Notes: generated by a model from the letters alone, not told the origin. 64,000 bases of DNA from Burkholderia metallica (GCF_902832845.1 NZ_CADFDB010000001.1:1364001-1428000); one strand, 5' to 3'; counted from the first letter of the stretch, positions 37,700 to 47,323 are shown. Numbers and translations: made by a program.

Positions 37700-38647
37700 A
37701 TGAGCGCCCTACTCGAACCCGCTGCCCACCCCGTCGACGTGATTCCGCTGTCCGCCCACATCGGCGCGGAAATCCGCGGCGTCGATCTCACGCAACCGCT
37801 GACCACGCCGCAGATCGCCGCGATTCGTGCCGCGCTGCTGAAGTGGCGCGTGATCTTCTTCCGCGAGCAGTTCCTCACGCACGACCAGCACGTCGCGTTC
37901 TCCGCGCAGTTCGGCGAGCCGACCGTCGGGCACCCGGTGTTCGGGCACGTCGACGGGCATCCGGCCGTCTATTCGATCGCGAAGCATCGCAAGGCCACCC
38001 GCTTCGAAGGCGAGCCGGTGCGCCGGCCGTGGACCGGCTGGCACACCGACGTGACGGCCGCCGTGAACCCGCCGTGGGCATCGATCCTGCGCGGCGTGAC
38101 GATTCCGCCGTACGGCGGCGACACCCACTGGACGAACCTCGTGCGCGCCTACGACACGCTGTCCGCGCCGCTGCGCGGCTTCGTCGACGGCCTGCGCGGC
38201 ATTCATCGCTTCACGCCGCCGGCCGGTGCGCGCGCGACCGGCGCGTTCGACGACGCGGTCGAACGCCGCCCGCTCGTGACCGAGCATCCGCTCGTGCGCG
38301 TGCATCCGGAGACCGGCGAACGCGCGCTGTACGTGAGCCCGAGCTTCCTGAAATCGATCGTCGGGCTCGCCCCGCGCGAGAGTCAGGCACTGCTCGAACT
38401 GCTGTGGGAACACGTGACGCGGCCGGAATTCACGATCCGCTTCAAGTGGGAGCCGCGCAGCATCGCGTTCTGGGACAACCGCGCGACCGCCCACCTCGCG
38501 CCCGTCGACATCTTCGATCTCGACTTCGACCGCCAGCTCTATCGCACGACGCTCACCGGCGACGTGCCGGTCGGCCCGGACGGCCGGCCGTCGGTCGCGC
38601 TCGAAGGCTCGCCGGTCGAAACGGCAGCGGCCGTCGCGCTCAACTGA
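37700..38647 (+). CDS. TauD/TfdA-family alpha-ketoglutarate-dependent dioxygenase (second)
   Basis: A 315-residue paralogue of the preceding enzyme with the same triad: His115 and Asp117 in WHTDVT and His265 in RATAHLAP. The substrate-binding half differs from the first, so the two probably accept different organosulfur compounds. I chose the ATG at 37700, which follows AGGAG by six bases; the frame is open farther upstream without support. It closes the sulfonate cluster. Confidence 0.9.
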   Translation: MSALLEPAAHPVDVIPLSAHIGAEIRGVDLTQPLTTPQIAAIRAALLKWRVIFFREQFLTHDQHVAFSAQFGEPTVGHPVFGHVDGHPAVYSIAKHRKATRFEGEPVRRPWTGWHTDVTAAVNPPWASILRGVTIPPYGGDTHWTNLVRAYDTLSAPLRGFVDGLRGIHRFTPPAGARATGAFDDAVERRPLVTEHPLVRVHPETGERALYVSPSFLKSIVGLAPRESQALLELLWEHVTRPEFTIRFKWEPRSIAFWDNRATAHLAPVDIFDLDFDRQLYRTTLTGDVPVGPDGRPSVALEGSPVETAAAVALN

Positions 38648-38708
38648 ACGCCGCACCGGCGGCACCCGGTCGCCCCCGGCGCGCATCGCGCCGGTCTTTC
38701 CCGTCACG

Positions 38709-38747
38709 CCGTGCGGACGAAAGCGCAAACCGCGCGCGTCCGCACGG
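38709..38747 (-). terminator. Hairpin between the TauD and DppA-like genes
   Basis: Arms CCGTGCGGACG (38709-38719) and CGTCCGCACGG (38737-38747) form a perfect 11-bp stem. It lies eight bases beyond the stop of the leftward binding protein gene, the usual place for its terminator, and about 60 bp after the TauD gene. No T tract is evident. Confidence 0.5.
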
Positions 38748-38755
38748 CCCGTCCG

Positions 38756-40417
38756 TCAGTCCAGCCACACACCATCGAAGCGGTGCCCGCCGAGCGGCGA
38801 GAACGTCAGCCCGTGCACGCGTTTCGACACGGGCAGCGACACGATCGACGTCGCGATCGGCGTGAACGGCACCTGGTCCTTGAACACGACCTGCGCCTGC
38901 TCGTACAGCGCCGTGCGCTTCGCGACGTCCGCGTTGGAACGCGCCGTGTCCACCAGCTTCTCGAAGTCGCGATTGCACCATTTCGCGAGGTTGCTGCCGT
39001 GCACCGCGTCGCACCCGAGCAGCGTGCCGAGCCAGTTGTCGGGATCGCCGTTGTCGCCCGACCAGCCGTACAGGATCGCGTCGTGCTGCCCGTCGTGCTT
39101 CGCGCGGCGGTTGTATTCGCCCCATTCGTAGCTGACGATCTTCGCGCGCACGCCGATCTTCGCCCAGTCCTGCTGGATCAGTTGCGCCATCAACTGCGCA
39201 TTCGGGTTGTACGGACGCTGCACGGGCATCGCCCACAGCGTCAGGTCGAAGCCGTTCGGGAAGCCGGCCTGCGCGAGCAGCGCCTTCGCGGCCCCCGGAT
39301 CGCGCGGCGCATCCTTCAGGCGCGGGTTGTACGACCATTGCGCGGGCGGCATCGGGTTCGTCGCGATCTTCGCGTCGCCGTTGAACACGGTCTTCACGAT
39401 CGCCGACTTGTCGATCGCGATGTCGAGCGCACGGCGCACGTCGACGCGATCGAGCGGCGCATGCTGCGTGTTGTACGCGACGAATCCGACGTTGAAGCCC
39501 ATCCCGGAGAACAACGTGAGCTTCGGGTCGCGCCGCACCGTGTCGAGATCGGCCGGCCGCGGAAACGCCGACACCTGGCACTCGTCGGCCACCAGTTTCT
39601 GCAGGCGCGCGGCCGGGTCGGGCGTGATCGCGAACACGAGGCGCGCGAGCTTCACGTCGTCCGGTTTCCAGTAGTCGGGATTCGCGTCGTAGCGGATCAG
39701 CGCGTCCTTCTGGTACGTGCGCAGCAGGAACGGCCCCGTGCCGACCGGGAACTGGTTGATGTCGGCCTCGCGATGGCGCGCCGCGAGCTGCGACGCATAC
39801 TCGGCCGACAGGATCGACGCGAACGCCATCGCGAGATTGCGCACGAACACGACGTCGGGCGTCTTCAGCACGAAACGCACCGTATAGTCGTCGACCTTGT
39901 CGATGCGTTCGACGTTGCGGTCGAAACCGAGATCGCTGAAATACGGAAAGCTGACCGGATAGGCCTTGCGGAACGGATCGTCCGCATCGAGCATCCGGTG
40001 GAACGTGAAGACGACGTCGTCGGCCTGAAACGGCCGAGTCGGCGTGAACCATGCGGTGGTCTGGAACTTCACGCCGCGCCGCAGATGGAACGTGATCGTG
40101 CGCTGGTCGGGCGACACGTCCCAGCTCGTCGCGAGCGACGGTTCGAGATCGAGCGTGCCGCGCCTGAACTGCACGAGCCCGTTGTAGACCGTGTACGTGC
40201 TCGCGTCGAAATCGGTGCTCGTCGTATGCTGGCCCGGATCGAAGCCCGCCGGGCTGCCTTCGGTGCAGTACACGAGCGTCTTGCCGGCCGGCGCGGCGAG
40301 TGCCGGCGTGAGCGCGCCGGCGAGCAGCAGCGCCGCCGCGATGCCGCGCAGCGCGGCAGCGGCATGGGGGATGCCGCGCGCACGGCGCGCGGCTGACGAA
40401 ACGAAAGCATTCTTCAT
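38756..40417 (-). CDS. ABC transporter periplasmic binding protein, dipeptide type
   Basis: A 553-residue extracellular solute-binding protein of family 5 (DppA-like). The signal peptide spans about 1-42, ending ALA. Typical blocks are YCTEGSPAGFDPGQ, TASWDVSPDQRTITFHLR-type and GWSGDNGDPDNWL in the peptide-binding lobe. It resembles the dipeptide-binding protein that also senses heme or peptides; no permease is adjacent, so it may serve a distant DppBCDF. The ATG at 40417 opens the signal. The upstream 312-bp region is shared with the DUF427 gene. Confidence 0.85.
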   Translation of the reverse strand: MKNAFVSSAARRARGIPHAAAALRGIAAALLLAGALTPALAAPAGKTLVYCTEGSPAGFDPGQHTTSTDFDASTYTVYNGLVQFRRGTLDLEPSLATSWDVSPDQRTITFHLRRGVKFQTTAWFTPTRPFQADDVVFTFHRMLDADDPFRKAYPVSFPYFSDLGFDRNVERIDKVDDYTVRFVLKTPDVVFVRNLAMAFASILSAEYASQLAARHREADINQFPVGTGPFLLRTYQKDALIRYDANPDYWKPDDVKLARLVFAITPDPAARLQKLVADECQVSAFPRPADLDTVRRDPKLTLFSGMGFNVGFVAYNTQHAPLDRVDVRRALDIAIDKSAIVKTVFNGDAKIATNPMPPAQWSYNPRLKDAPRDPGAAKALLAQAGFPNGFDLTLWAMPVQRPYNPNAQLMAQLIQQDWAKIGVRAKIVSYEWGEYNRRAKHDGQHDAILYGWSGDNGDPDNWLGTLLGCDAVHGSNLAKWCNRDFEKLVDTARSNADVAKRTALYEQAQVVFKDQVPFTPIATSIVSLPVSKRVHGLTFSPLGGHRFDGVWLD

Positions 40418-40729
40418 GGTGGCGGAGATGACGGATGGCTGTCATGCGAATGACGACCGCCGATCTTCGCGCGCCTCCCGCCGATCGCTTACCAATTAAT
40501 TTCGCGTTGCTTATCGTCGCGGATGCATCCCGCTGCCCGTGCGCGGAAACGTCCGCGCGAGCGCCGGGCGGCCTTCCCGGGCGGTCTGCTTGCGCGCCGT
40601 CTTCCGGCCATCTTCCGGCCCCCTGCAGACTCGCCCGAAATGGCGCATCGTATCGGCTGGCCAACGTCGGCAAGGGTGCCCCGGGATCGTCCCGGCACCG
40701 CCGCGCCGCCAATTCCAGGAGGACCCACG
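40418..40729. promoter_or_regulatory. Divergent control region between the DppA-like and DUF427 genes
   Basis: About 310 bp. The AT-rich patch at 40488-40518 (TTACCAATTAATTTCGCG) is a plausible promoter for the leftward gene. Just before the rightward gene is the ribosome site CAGGAGGA. Overlapping frames in between are not convincing genes. Confidence 0.35.
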
Positions 40730-41137
40730 ATGCCCGTCAGCTCCGATACGTCCACCCGCCCCGTGAAGACGCCGGGCCCCGATCATCCGATCACGGTCGA
40801 ACCGCACCCGCGGCGCGTCGTGGTCAAGGCGGCCGGCAAGATCGTCGCGGATACGCGCCGCGCGCTGGCGCTGCGCGAAGCCGCTTACCCGGCCGTGCTC
40901 TACATTCCGCGCGAGGACGCCGACATGACGCTGCTGCAACGCACCGATCACGCGACGTACTGCCCGTACAAGGGCGACGCCGCCTACTACTCGATTCCGG
41001 CCGGCGGCGCGCGAGCGGTCAATGCCGTCTGGACCTACGAGGCGCCCTATCCGGCCGTCGATGCGATCCGCGGCCACCTCGCGTTCTATCCGGATCGCGT
41101 CGATTCGATCGAGGAAGGGCCGGCCGGCTCCGATTGA
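40730..41137 (+). CDS. DUF427 protein
   Basis: A 135-residue small soluble protein with the DUF427 pattern: an N-terminal GHPITVEPHPRRVVV strand, VLYIPREDADMTLLQ, and the Cys- and Tyr-containing loop YCPYKGDAAYYS. The family is widespread, mostly cytoplasmic, and without a known reaction. An AGGAGGA site precedes the ATG at 40730. It stands alone. Confidence 0.82.
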   Translation: MPVSSDTSTRPVKTPGPDHPITVEPHPRRVVVKAAGKIVADTRRALALREAAYPAVLYIPREDADMTLLQRTDHATYCPYKGDAAYYSIPAGGARAVNAVWTYEAPYPAVDAIRGHLAFYPDRVDSIEEGPAGSD

Positions 41138-41512
41138 GTGTCGCGGCGGTCGTTTGGCGTTTGGCGTTTGCCGGTTTCGGTTCGCGCTTCGCCTGGCACC
41201 GCGAGTCGGGGGCCGGGCGTCAGGCGCCGAGCAGCCGCGCATGCAACGCATGCGATACCGCCCGCACTGCGCGCCGAGCCACCCCGCCCCGGCGTGCTCC
41301 CGCGTGCATAACCGCCCCAAACGAAGCCATTGCGCTTGCCGCTGATTTGCATATGCGCATTCGTTGGTTGGCTGCCGGCACGCGTGGCCGTATCGTCCTG
41401 AATCCGGCGCGCGGGCCGGCCCGTGGCGCGCATTGTCCGCATCGGGCCCCGCCCCGCGCCGACCGCGCCGCCTGTCGCGCGCGGCCCGTGAACCCGCAAG
41501 CAGGACGCTTCG
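41138..41512 (+). other. Intergenic region before the orphan SsuA-like gene
   Basis: About 375 bp. At 41152-41172 the unit GTTTGGC occurs in three tandem copies (the last GTTTGCC). Further on lie CATATGCGCATTCG and a G+C-rich leader. No gene or clear promoter is seen. The tandem copies probably have no role. Confidence 0.3.
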
Positions 41513-42505
41513 ATGAACGACACACCGCACGCAGACGTTGAACCCACCCCGGCGAATCCGCATCGCCGCCAGTGGCTGCAAGGCGCGGCCGCCGGCCTGG
41601 CCGGGCTCGCGCTCGGCCCGCTCGCCGGCCTGCCCGCGCACGCGCAAGACAGCGGCTCGCGGCTGCGCATCGGCTTCCAGAAATACGGCAACTTCGTCGT
41701 GCTCAAGGCGCGCGGCACACTGGAGAAGCGGCTCGCGAGCCAGGGCGTCACCGTGCAATGGCTCGAATTTCCGGCCGGCCCGCAATTGCTCGAGGGCCTG
41801 AACGCAGGCGCGATCGACGTCGGCACGGTCGGCGAGACGCCGCCGATCTTCGCGCAGGCGGGCGGCGTCGATTTCGTCTACATCGGCAACGAGCCGCCCG
41901 CGCCGCAGGGCGAGGCGATCGTCGTGCTGCCCGATTCGCCGATCCGCAACGTCGCGCAGCTGCGCGGCAAGAAGGTCGCGTTCAACAAGGGCTCGAACGT
42001 CCACTACCTGCTCGTGAAGGCGCTCGAGCACGCGGGCCTGACGTATGCCGACATCCAGCCGATCTACCTGACGCCCGCCGACGCGCGCGCCGCGTTCGTG
42101 CAGCGCAACGTCGATGCATGGGTGATCTGGGACCCGTACCTGGCCGCCGCCGAGCGGCAGATCGGCGCGCGCGTGATCGCAAACGGCGAAGGGCTCGTGC
42201 GCAATACGCAGTACTACCTCGCCGCGCGCAAGTATGCGGCCGCTCACCCGCAGGTGGTGCGCGCGCTGCTCGACGAAGTCGACGCGGTCGACCGCTGGGC
42301 GCGCGACCATGCGCCGGAAGTCGCCGCGCAACTGTCGCCGCTCGTCGGCCTCGACGCGCCGACGCTCGAAGTCGCGCTCAAGCGCGCCGGCTACGGCGTG
42401 CAGCCGATCACCGACGCGACGCTCGCGTATCAGCAGAACATCGCGGACGCGTTCAGCACGCTGAAGCTGATTCCGGGCAAGCTGTCGGTCGCCAGCGCAC
42501 GCTGA
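41513..42505 (+). CDS. Sulfonate-binding protein, SsuA type (orphan)
   Basis: A 330-residue secreted protein with a possible Tat export signal (RRQWLQGAA, then a hydrophobic run ending AHA). The fold is SsuA: RIGFQKYGNFVVLKARG, GNEPPAPQGEAIVVLPDSPI and KGSNVHYLLVKALE. It has no adjacent permease or ATPase; the nearest are the sulfonate system at 33.9-36.4 kb, which it may also feed. Sulfonates are the usual ligands of the family. Confidence 0.85.
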   Translation: MNDTPHADVEPTPANPHRRQWLQGAAAGLAGLALGPLAGLPAHAQDSGSRLRIGFQKYGNFVVLKARGTLEKRLASQGVTVQWLEFPAGPQLLEGLNAGAIDVGTVGETPPIFAQAGGVDFVYIGNEPPAPQGEAIVVLPDSPIRNVAQLRGKKVAFNKGSNVHYLLVKALEHAGLTYADIQPIYLTPADARAAFVQRNVDAWVIWDPYLAAAERQIGARVIANGEGLVRNTQYYLAARKYAAAHPQVVRALLDEVDAVDRWARDHAPEVAAQLSPLVGLDAPTLEVALKRAGYGVQPITDATLAYQQNIADAFSTLKLIPGKLSVASAR

Positions 42506-42562
42506 CGCACGTCACCGTCACCGACCACCGTCACCGCCGACGCGCGGCGCGGCACGCGTAAA

Positions 42563-43147
42563 TCAACGCGCGGGCGCCGCGCCGATGCGCCGCCATTCGT
42601 CGTAATCGGTCACGAGCCCCGCTTCGTCGACCGCGATATCGGCCGCATAAGTACCGCTTTCATAGCGGTACACGTGCGGCGCGGTGCGCGTATAGCGCTG
42701 CTCGCCGCGCACGAATTCGAAATCCGGAAAGCGCAGCCACGCGGTATGGATCACGGCCGTGTCGCCGACGGCCAGCGCGAGCCGCCGGATCGGCAACGTA
42801 TTCGTCGACGGGCTGAAACCGAGATCGACATCGGTCGCACCCGCGAGCGCCGGTACGTCGACGCCATCGATCGTCCACCGCCCCGCATCGCACGCGATCT
42901 CCCGTTGACGCGGCGGCAGCGCACCGCTCCACTGCGTGATGCGCGCCGAGCGCGTGAGCCAGTCGGCGCCGCAGGCGATCGCATAATCGATGCGAAACGG
43001 CGAACCGCCGATCGCCCCCGATACCGAACCCGACAGGTCGATTCCCGTTCGCGACTCGACGAGCCGGCACCATTCGGCCGCCTGCCACGTCTGCACGATC
43101 TGCCACGCCACGCAGCGTGTGCGACCCGCTTCATCCTGTTGCGTCAT
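42563..43147 (-). CDS. Putative glycolipid-binding protein
   Basis: A 194-residue protein matching the glycolipid-binding domain family (DUF1089 group). Beta-rich segments with alternating aromatic residues are seen, such as WSGALPPRQREIACDAGRW, GFSPSTNTLPIRRL and YRYESGTYAADIAVDEAGLV. No signal peptide is present. I chose the ATG at 43147; a longer frame begins at 43222. It is divergent from the LysR gene, which may regulate it. The biological role is not known. Confidence 0.7.
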   Translation of the reverse strand: MTQQDEAGRTRCVAWQIVQTWQAAEWCRLVESRTGIDLSGSVSGAIGGSPFRIDYAIACGADWLTRSARITQWSGALPPRQREIACDAGRWTIDGVDVPALAGATDVDLGFSPSTNTLPIRRLALAVGDTAVIHTAWLRFPDFEFVRGEQRYTRTAPHVYRYESGTYAADIAVDEAGLVTDYDEWRRIGAAPAR

Positions 43148-43321
43148 GTCGTCGTCCCCAGTCGCTCGCACCGATGCCGATTGTCGCCGATCGAACGGGC
43201 GAACACACGCGGCTTCGGCCACCGATGGTCAGTATCGGTTCGCCGCGCACCTTCGGGCGGCCCCGCTTTGGTACCATCCGTCGATCGGCATCAACCGGAA
43301 CCGGACAAGGGGCGCGACTTC

Positions 43322-44230
43322 ATGGATTTGCTGGCGACGATGCGCATCTACGTCCGGGTCGTCGAGCGCGGCACGATGTCCGGCGCGGCGCGCGATCTCG
43401 ACATGGGCCAGCCGGCCGTCAGCGAGCGCATCGAACGGCTCGAGAAGCATCTCGGCACGCGGCTCCTGATGCGCAGTGCGCGCACCCTCGTCTGCACGGA
43501 GGAAGGCCGGATCTTCTATGAACGCAGCAAGGCGCTGCTCGAAGCGGCCGACGATGCGGTCGCATCGGTCTCGAAGTCGGAGAATGCGCTCGACGGCACG
43601 ATCCGGCTCGCTGCGCCGCAATGCTTCGGCGAAGTCGTGCTGCCGCGCGTGCTGATGCATGTCCGCACCGCGTATCCGAACCTGCATATCGATCTGGTCC
43701 TGAACGACGACATCGTCGATCCGGTCACCGAAGGCGTCGACATTTCGATCCGCGTCGGCCAGCTCGGCGACGGCGGATTCATCGCATACCCGGTCGGCGC
43801 GGTCGGCCGCCGGCTCGTCGCCGCGCCGTCGTATCTCGAGCGGCACGGCCCGCTCGACACGGCGGCCGAGCTTGCGCACCATCCGTTCATCCGCGTGAAA
43901 GGCGTGTTCGCCAGCGAACGGCTGCCGCTGCAGCACGAAGGCGGCCCGCTCGAATACGCGCGCATCCGCACGATCATGACGACGAGCCATTGGCGTCCGA
44001 TGTTCGACACGATCGCGGCCGGCGGCGGAATCGGCGTGGTCCAGCAGCCGGCCTGCGCCGACGCGCTCGCGTCCGGCACGCTCGTCGAGCTGCTGCCGCG
44101 GTACGCGCTGCCCGACTTCGCGCTCAACGTGCTCGTCCATGCACAGCGCCCGCTGCCGCCGCGCGTACAGGCCGTCGTCGACCTGCTGAAGCAGGACATC
44201 CCCACGCTGTTGGGCCGCGCTGCTCGATGA
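43322..44230 (+). CDS. LysR-family regulator
   Basis: A 302-residue LysR protein with helix-turn-helix at about 8-65 (GAARDLDMGQPAVSERIERLEKHLG) and a standard effector domain. It is divergent from the glycolipid-binding gene at 175 bp, so it is its probable regulator. The MFS gene follows after 384 bp on the same strand. The CrgA/DsdC-like pattern of motifs gives no ligand. Confidence 0.85.
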   Translation: MDLLATMRIYVRVVERGTMSGAARDLDMGQPAVSERIERLEKHLGTRLLMRSARTLVCTEEGRIFYERSKALLEAADDAVASVSKSENALDGTIRLAAPQCFGEVVLPRVLMHVRTAYPNLHIDLVLNDDIVDPVTEGVDISIRVGQLGDGGFIAYPVGAVGRRLVAAPSYLERHGPLDTAAELAHHPFIRVKGVFASERLPLQHEGGPLEYARIRTIMTTSHWRPMFDTIAAGGGIGVVQQPACADALASGTLVELLPRYALPDFALNVLVHAQRPLPPRVQAVVDLLKQDIPTLLGRAAR

Positions 44231-44614
44231 CACCGTGACCAGGTGACGGCGGCGACCGCCGCCGAAGTCACGCGTGCAGCGACTTCCCCGGCATCGTCAC
44301 GTGCGCATCGCGATCGCATCCGACATCGTCATCGCCTGCGCGACCTATTCATGGCGATTGCGGTCGCACATCGCGATCTGGTCGCGACTCACGCTCGCCA
44401 TCAGGACGATGCGGTTCGACGTCGACCGCTTCGAGATCACCGCACGACACATGGCGCGCGCAAGCATGCTCACTTGCGCGCCGCCCGACCGTGCGGTACC
44501 GTCCACCTCTCCGGGATAACCGAAGCCTCGCGTCGAAACCCATCCGTCGATTCGATCCGATGCGGCCCCGCCCCTACCCGGCGCGGTCGCGTCGTCCGTA
44601 CAGGAGGGGTTTCA
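44231..44614 (+). other. Intergenic region before the MFS gene
   Basis: About 380 bp. A rightward open frame of 81 codons crosses it, but has no ribosome site and no recognised domain. At the end AGGAGGGG precedes the MFS start. Nothing else is clear. Confidence 0.3.
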
Positions 44615-45793
44615 ATGGACGTTCGCGTGTACCTGCTGGCCGCCGCCGTGTTCCTGGCCGGCGTCGCCGAAAACATCTGCGTCGGCATCCTGCCGGCGAT
44701 CTCGGCCGGCCTTCATGTGTCGATCGCCGCCGCCGGCCAGCTCACCACGATCTTCTCCGCCGTGTTCGCGCTTGCCGCGCTCGTCGCGGCCGCCTGCGTC
44801 GCGCGGGTCGAGCGGCGCACCGCGCTGCTCGCGGCGCTCGGCGTGTTCGCGGCCGCGAATCTGTGCGCCGCGGCCAGCCCCGGCTATGCGAGCCTGTTCG
44901 CCGCGCGCGTGCTGATGGCCGCGAGCTGCGCGACGCTGATCCTCGTCGCGACGCGATTCGCGGCCGAACTCGCGCCGGCGTCGCAACGCGGCCGCGCGAT
45001 CGGCATCGTGTTCATGGGAATCAGCGCGTCGCTCGTGCTCGGCGTGCCGATCGGGATGCGGATCGCCGACTGGGCCGGCTGGCGTGCGGTGTTCGTCTCG
45101 ATCGCCGTGCCCGCGCTGCCGCTCGGAATCTGGCTCGGCCGACGATTGCCGCGCATGGCGCCGGCCGCCGCCAACGAAGCGACAGCCGCGGCCACCCCGC
45201 CGTCCTATCGCGCCGTGCTCGCACGCCCGCGGCTGCTTGCCGCCCAACTCGTCTCCATCGCGATGATCGGCGGGCATTTCACGCTGTTCGCGTATCTCAC
45301 GCCGTATCTGCAGGCGCTGCTGTCGCCCGGCGCGGCCGCGCTCGAAGGGTTGTACGTCGCGTTCGGGATCGCCGGCGTGACCGGCGCGTGGCTCGGCGGC
45401 TTCTTCTCGGACCGGCTCGGCGCGGCGCGCGCGCTGTGCGCGTGCCCGGCCGTGTTCCTCGTCGCGATGGCCGTGCTGCCGGCGGCCGCGGGCGTGTCGC
45501 CGCTCGCATTCGTGCCCGCGATGATGCTGTGGGGCGGCATCAGCTGGTCGATCTCGCCGATCGTGCAGAGCTACCTGATCCACACCGCGCCGTCGCTGGC
45601 CGATGCGAGCGTCGGCATCAACGTATCGGCCATGCATGCGGGCGTCGCGCTCGGCGCGGCGTTCGGCGGCGTACTCGTCGAACGCGGCGCGCTGCTCGTC
45701 ACGCCGTGGGCCGGCTGCGCGCTCGTCGCGCTTGCGCTCGCATGCGCGTGCGGCGCGGCATGGCCCGGGCGGCCGGCCGCGAGCGCATCGTGA
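44615..45793 (+). CDS. MFS drug/sugar efflux-type transporter (DHA1 family)
   Basis: A 392-residue carrier with about twelve hydrophobic segments, typical of the short DHA1 branch (chloramphenicol- or arabinose-efflux-like proteins). Motif A in the first loop is degenerate (ARVERRTALLAA); the RVLMAASCATLILVATR segment marks helix 4. Substrate unknown; efflux of a toxic compound or sugar is possible. The AGGAGGGGT site is strong. It converges with the alcohol dehydrogenase gene. Confidence 0.85.
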   Translation: MDVRVYLLAAAVFLAGVAENICVGILPAISAGLHVSIAAAGQLTTIFSAVFALAALVAAACVARVERRTALLAALGVFAAANLCAAASPGYASLFAARVLMAASCATLILVATRFAAELAPASQRGRAIGIVFMGISASLVLGVPIGMRIADWAGWRAVFVSIAVPALPLGIWLGRRLPRMAPAAANEATAAATPPSYRAVLARPRLLAAQLVSIAMIGGHFTLFAYLTPYLQALLSPGAAALEGLYVAFGIAGVTGAWLGGFFSDRLGAARALCACPAVFLVAMAVLPAAAGVSPLAFVPAMMLWGGISWSISPIVQSYLIHTAPSLADASVGINVSAMHAGVALGAAFGGVLVERGALLVTPWAGCALVALALACACGAAWPGRPAASAS

Positions 45794-45833
45794 ATGCCTG
45801 GCGACGGCCAGCGCGGCGCGCCCGCCCGCCGCG

Positions 45834-46991
45834 TCACCACGCCTGCCGGTAAATTTCCAGCGCGTCGGCCTCCGTCACCTCGCGCGGATTGTTCACGAGC
45901 AGGCGCGTCTGCAGCATCGCGTCCGACGCCATCCTCGGCAGATCGCCTTCGCCGATGCCGACTTCGCGCAGCGTGCGCGGAATGCCCGTCGCGGCGATCA
46001 GCCGGTCGATCTCGGCGATCAGCGCATGCGTCCGCGCTTCGTCGCTGCCCGTGGCCGACGGCGCGACGATCGCCGCGAGTTCCGCATACAGCGGCGCGGC
46101 GGCCGGCGCGTTGAAACGCAGCACGTGCGGCAGCACGAGCGCATTCGACAGCCCGTGCGGCACATGGAAGATCCCGCCGACCGGATAGGCGAGCGCATGC
46201 ACGGCCGCGACCGGCGCATTCGCGAACGCCTGCCCCGCGAACATCGCGCCGACCAGCATCGCTTCGCGCGCCTGGCGATCGTGGCCGTCGTCGCACGCCG
46301 CGAGCAGGTTGCGCGACAGCAGCGTCAGCGCGTGCACGGCCAGCATGTCGGACACCGGGTTCTTCAGCCGCGCGGACGTATAGGCTTCGATCGCATGCAC
46401 CATCGCGTCGATGCCGGTGGCGGCCGTCGCCGCGCGCGGCAGGCCGAGTGTCAGTTCGGCGTCGAGGATCGCGACGTCCGCGAACAGGTGCGGCGACACG
46501 ACGCCCATCTTGCGCGCCTCGCCGACCGTGACGATCGACACGGCCGTGACTTCGGAGCCGGTGCCGGCCGTCGTCGGCATCTGCACGAGCGGCAGCCGCG
46601 CGCTCGCGACCTTGTCGACGCCGTACATGTCCGCCAGCGCCTGCTGCCCCGGTGCGAGCACCGCGATCAGCTTCGCGACGTCCATCGACGATCCGCCGCC
46701 CAGGCCGAGCACGATCTCGGCATCGGCCGCCACCGCCCGTTCGGTCGCTTCCAGCACCACGTGTTCGGGCGGATCGGCGATCACGTCGTCGATCACGGTG
46801 ACCTGCCAGCCGTGCGCGGCGAGGCTCGCCAGCGCGGGCGCGAGCACGCCGCTGCGATGCAGGAACGCGTCCGTGACCACGCACACGCGCACGAGCGCCG
46901 GAAAGCGTTCGCGCAACAACGCGCCGAGCCGGCGCGCGGCGCCGAATTCGACGACCTGCGTCGGAACGGTACGGAATTGAAACGGGTTCAT
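45834..46991 (-). CDS. Iron-containing alcohol dehydrogenase (group III)
   Basis: A 385-residue Fe-ADH: the NAD-binding motif GGGSSMD (about 94-100), a second nucleotide-contact block PTTAGTGSEVT, and the metal ligands in DAMVHAIEAY and HALAYPVGGIFHVPHG. Members reduce or oxidise simple alcohols, aldehydes or maleylacetate. It overlaps the preceding ABM gene by an ATGA, so the two are translationally coupled. The coupling suggests a small catabolic pathway. Substrate unknown. Confidence 0.85.
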   Translation of the reverse strand: MNPFQFRTVPTQVVEFGAARRLGALLRERFPALVRVCVVTDAFLHRSGVLAPALASLAAHGWQVTVIDDVIADPPEHVVLEATERAVAADAEIVLGLGGGSSMDVAKLIAVLAPGQQALADMYGVDKVASARLPLVQMPTTAGTGSEVTAVSIVTVGEARKMGVVSPHLFADVAILDAELTLGLPRAATAATGIDAMVHAIEAYTSARLKNPVSDMLAVHALTLLSRNLLAACDDGHDRQAREAMLVGAMFAGQAFANAPVAAVHALAYPVGGIFHVPHGLSNALVLPHVLRFNAPAAAPLYAELAAIVAPSATGSDEARTHALIAEIDRLIAATGIPRTLREVGIGEGDLPRMASDAMLQTRLLVNNPREVTEADALEIYRQAW

Positions 46992-47323
46992 CGGGTGCCC
47001 CCTGGTGGCGTCGCCGTGCCGGTGTCCGGCTGCACCATGTAGCGCGTCACGTCGCGGCGATCGAGCAACGGCATGATCGCGCCGATTCCGATCCGCTGGA
47101 AATGCGGCGTTTCCCGATGCACGTCGAGGCCGTCCTCGGTGGAATAGCGCTCGAGGATCACGATGTGGTCGGGATTCTCCGCCGACCGGAAATACGCGTA
47201 GTCGAGATTCTTCGGCTCGTCGCGGGTGGCCGGTGCGAGCTCCGCGAGCAATTCGAGCACGCGGTCGCCGTTGCCGGGTTTCGCGTAGAAATGCGCGATG
47301 ACCTGCAGGTAGGGTTCGTTCAT
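46988..47323 (-). CDS. Antibiotic biosynthesis monooxygenase (ABM) domain protein
   Basis: A 111-residue ABM-fold protein: VIAHFYAKPGNGDRVLELL at the start, then NLDYAYFRSAENPDHIVILERY and a short C-terminal helix. Such small dimers act as quinone-forming monooxygenases or as stress and hydroperoxide proteins. The TGA overlaps the ATG of the alcohol dehydrogenase. A GGAG-type ribosome site precedes the ATG at 47323. Role in an unknown catabolic route. Confidence 0.82.
   Translation of the reverse strand: MNEPYLQVIAHFYAKPGNGDRVLELLAELAPATRDEPKNLDYAYFRSAENPDHIVILERYSTEDGLDVHRETPHFQRIGIGAIMPLLDRRDVTRYMVQPDTGTATPPGGTR

Noticed and set aside
41152-41172. Three tandem 7-bp units GTTTGGC
   Set aside because: Too short and not near a promoter or start; likely chance or slippage.
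44274-44519. Small rightward frame before the MFS gene
   Set aside because: No ribosome site and no similarity; it overlaps an equally open antisense frame.
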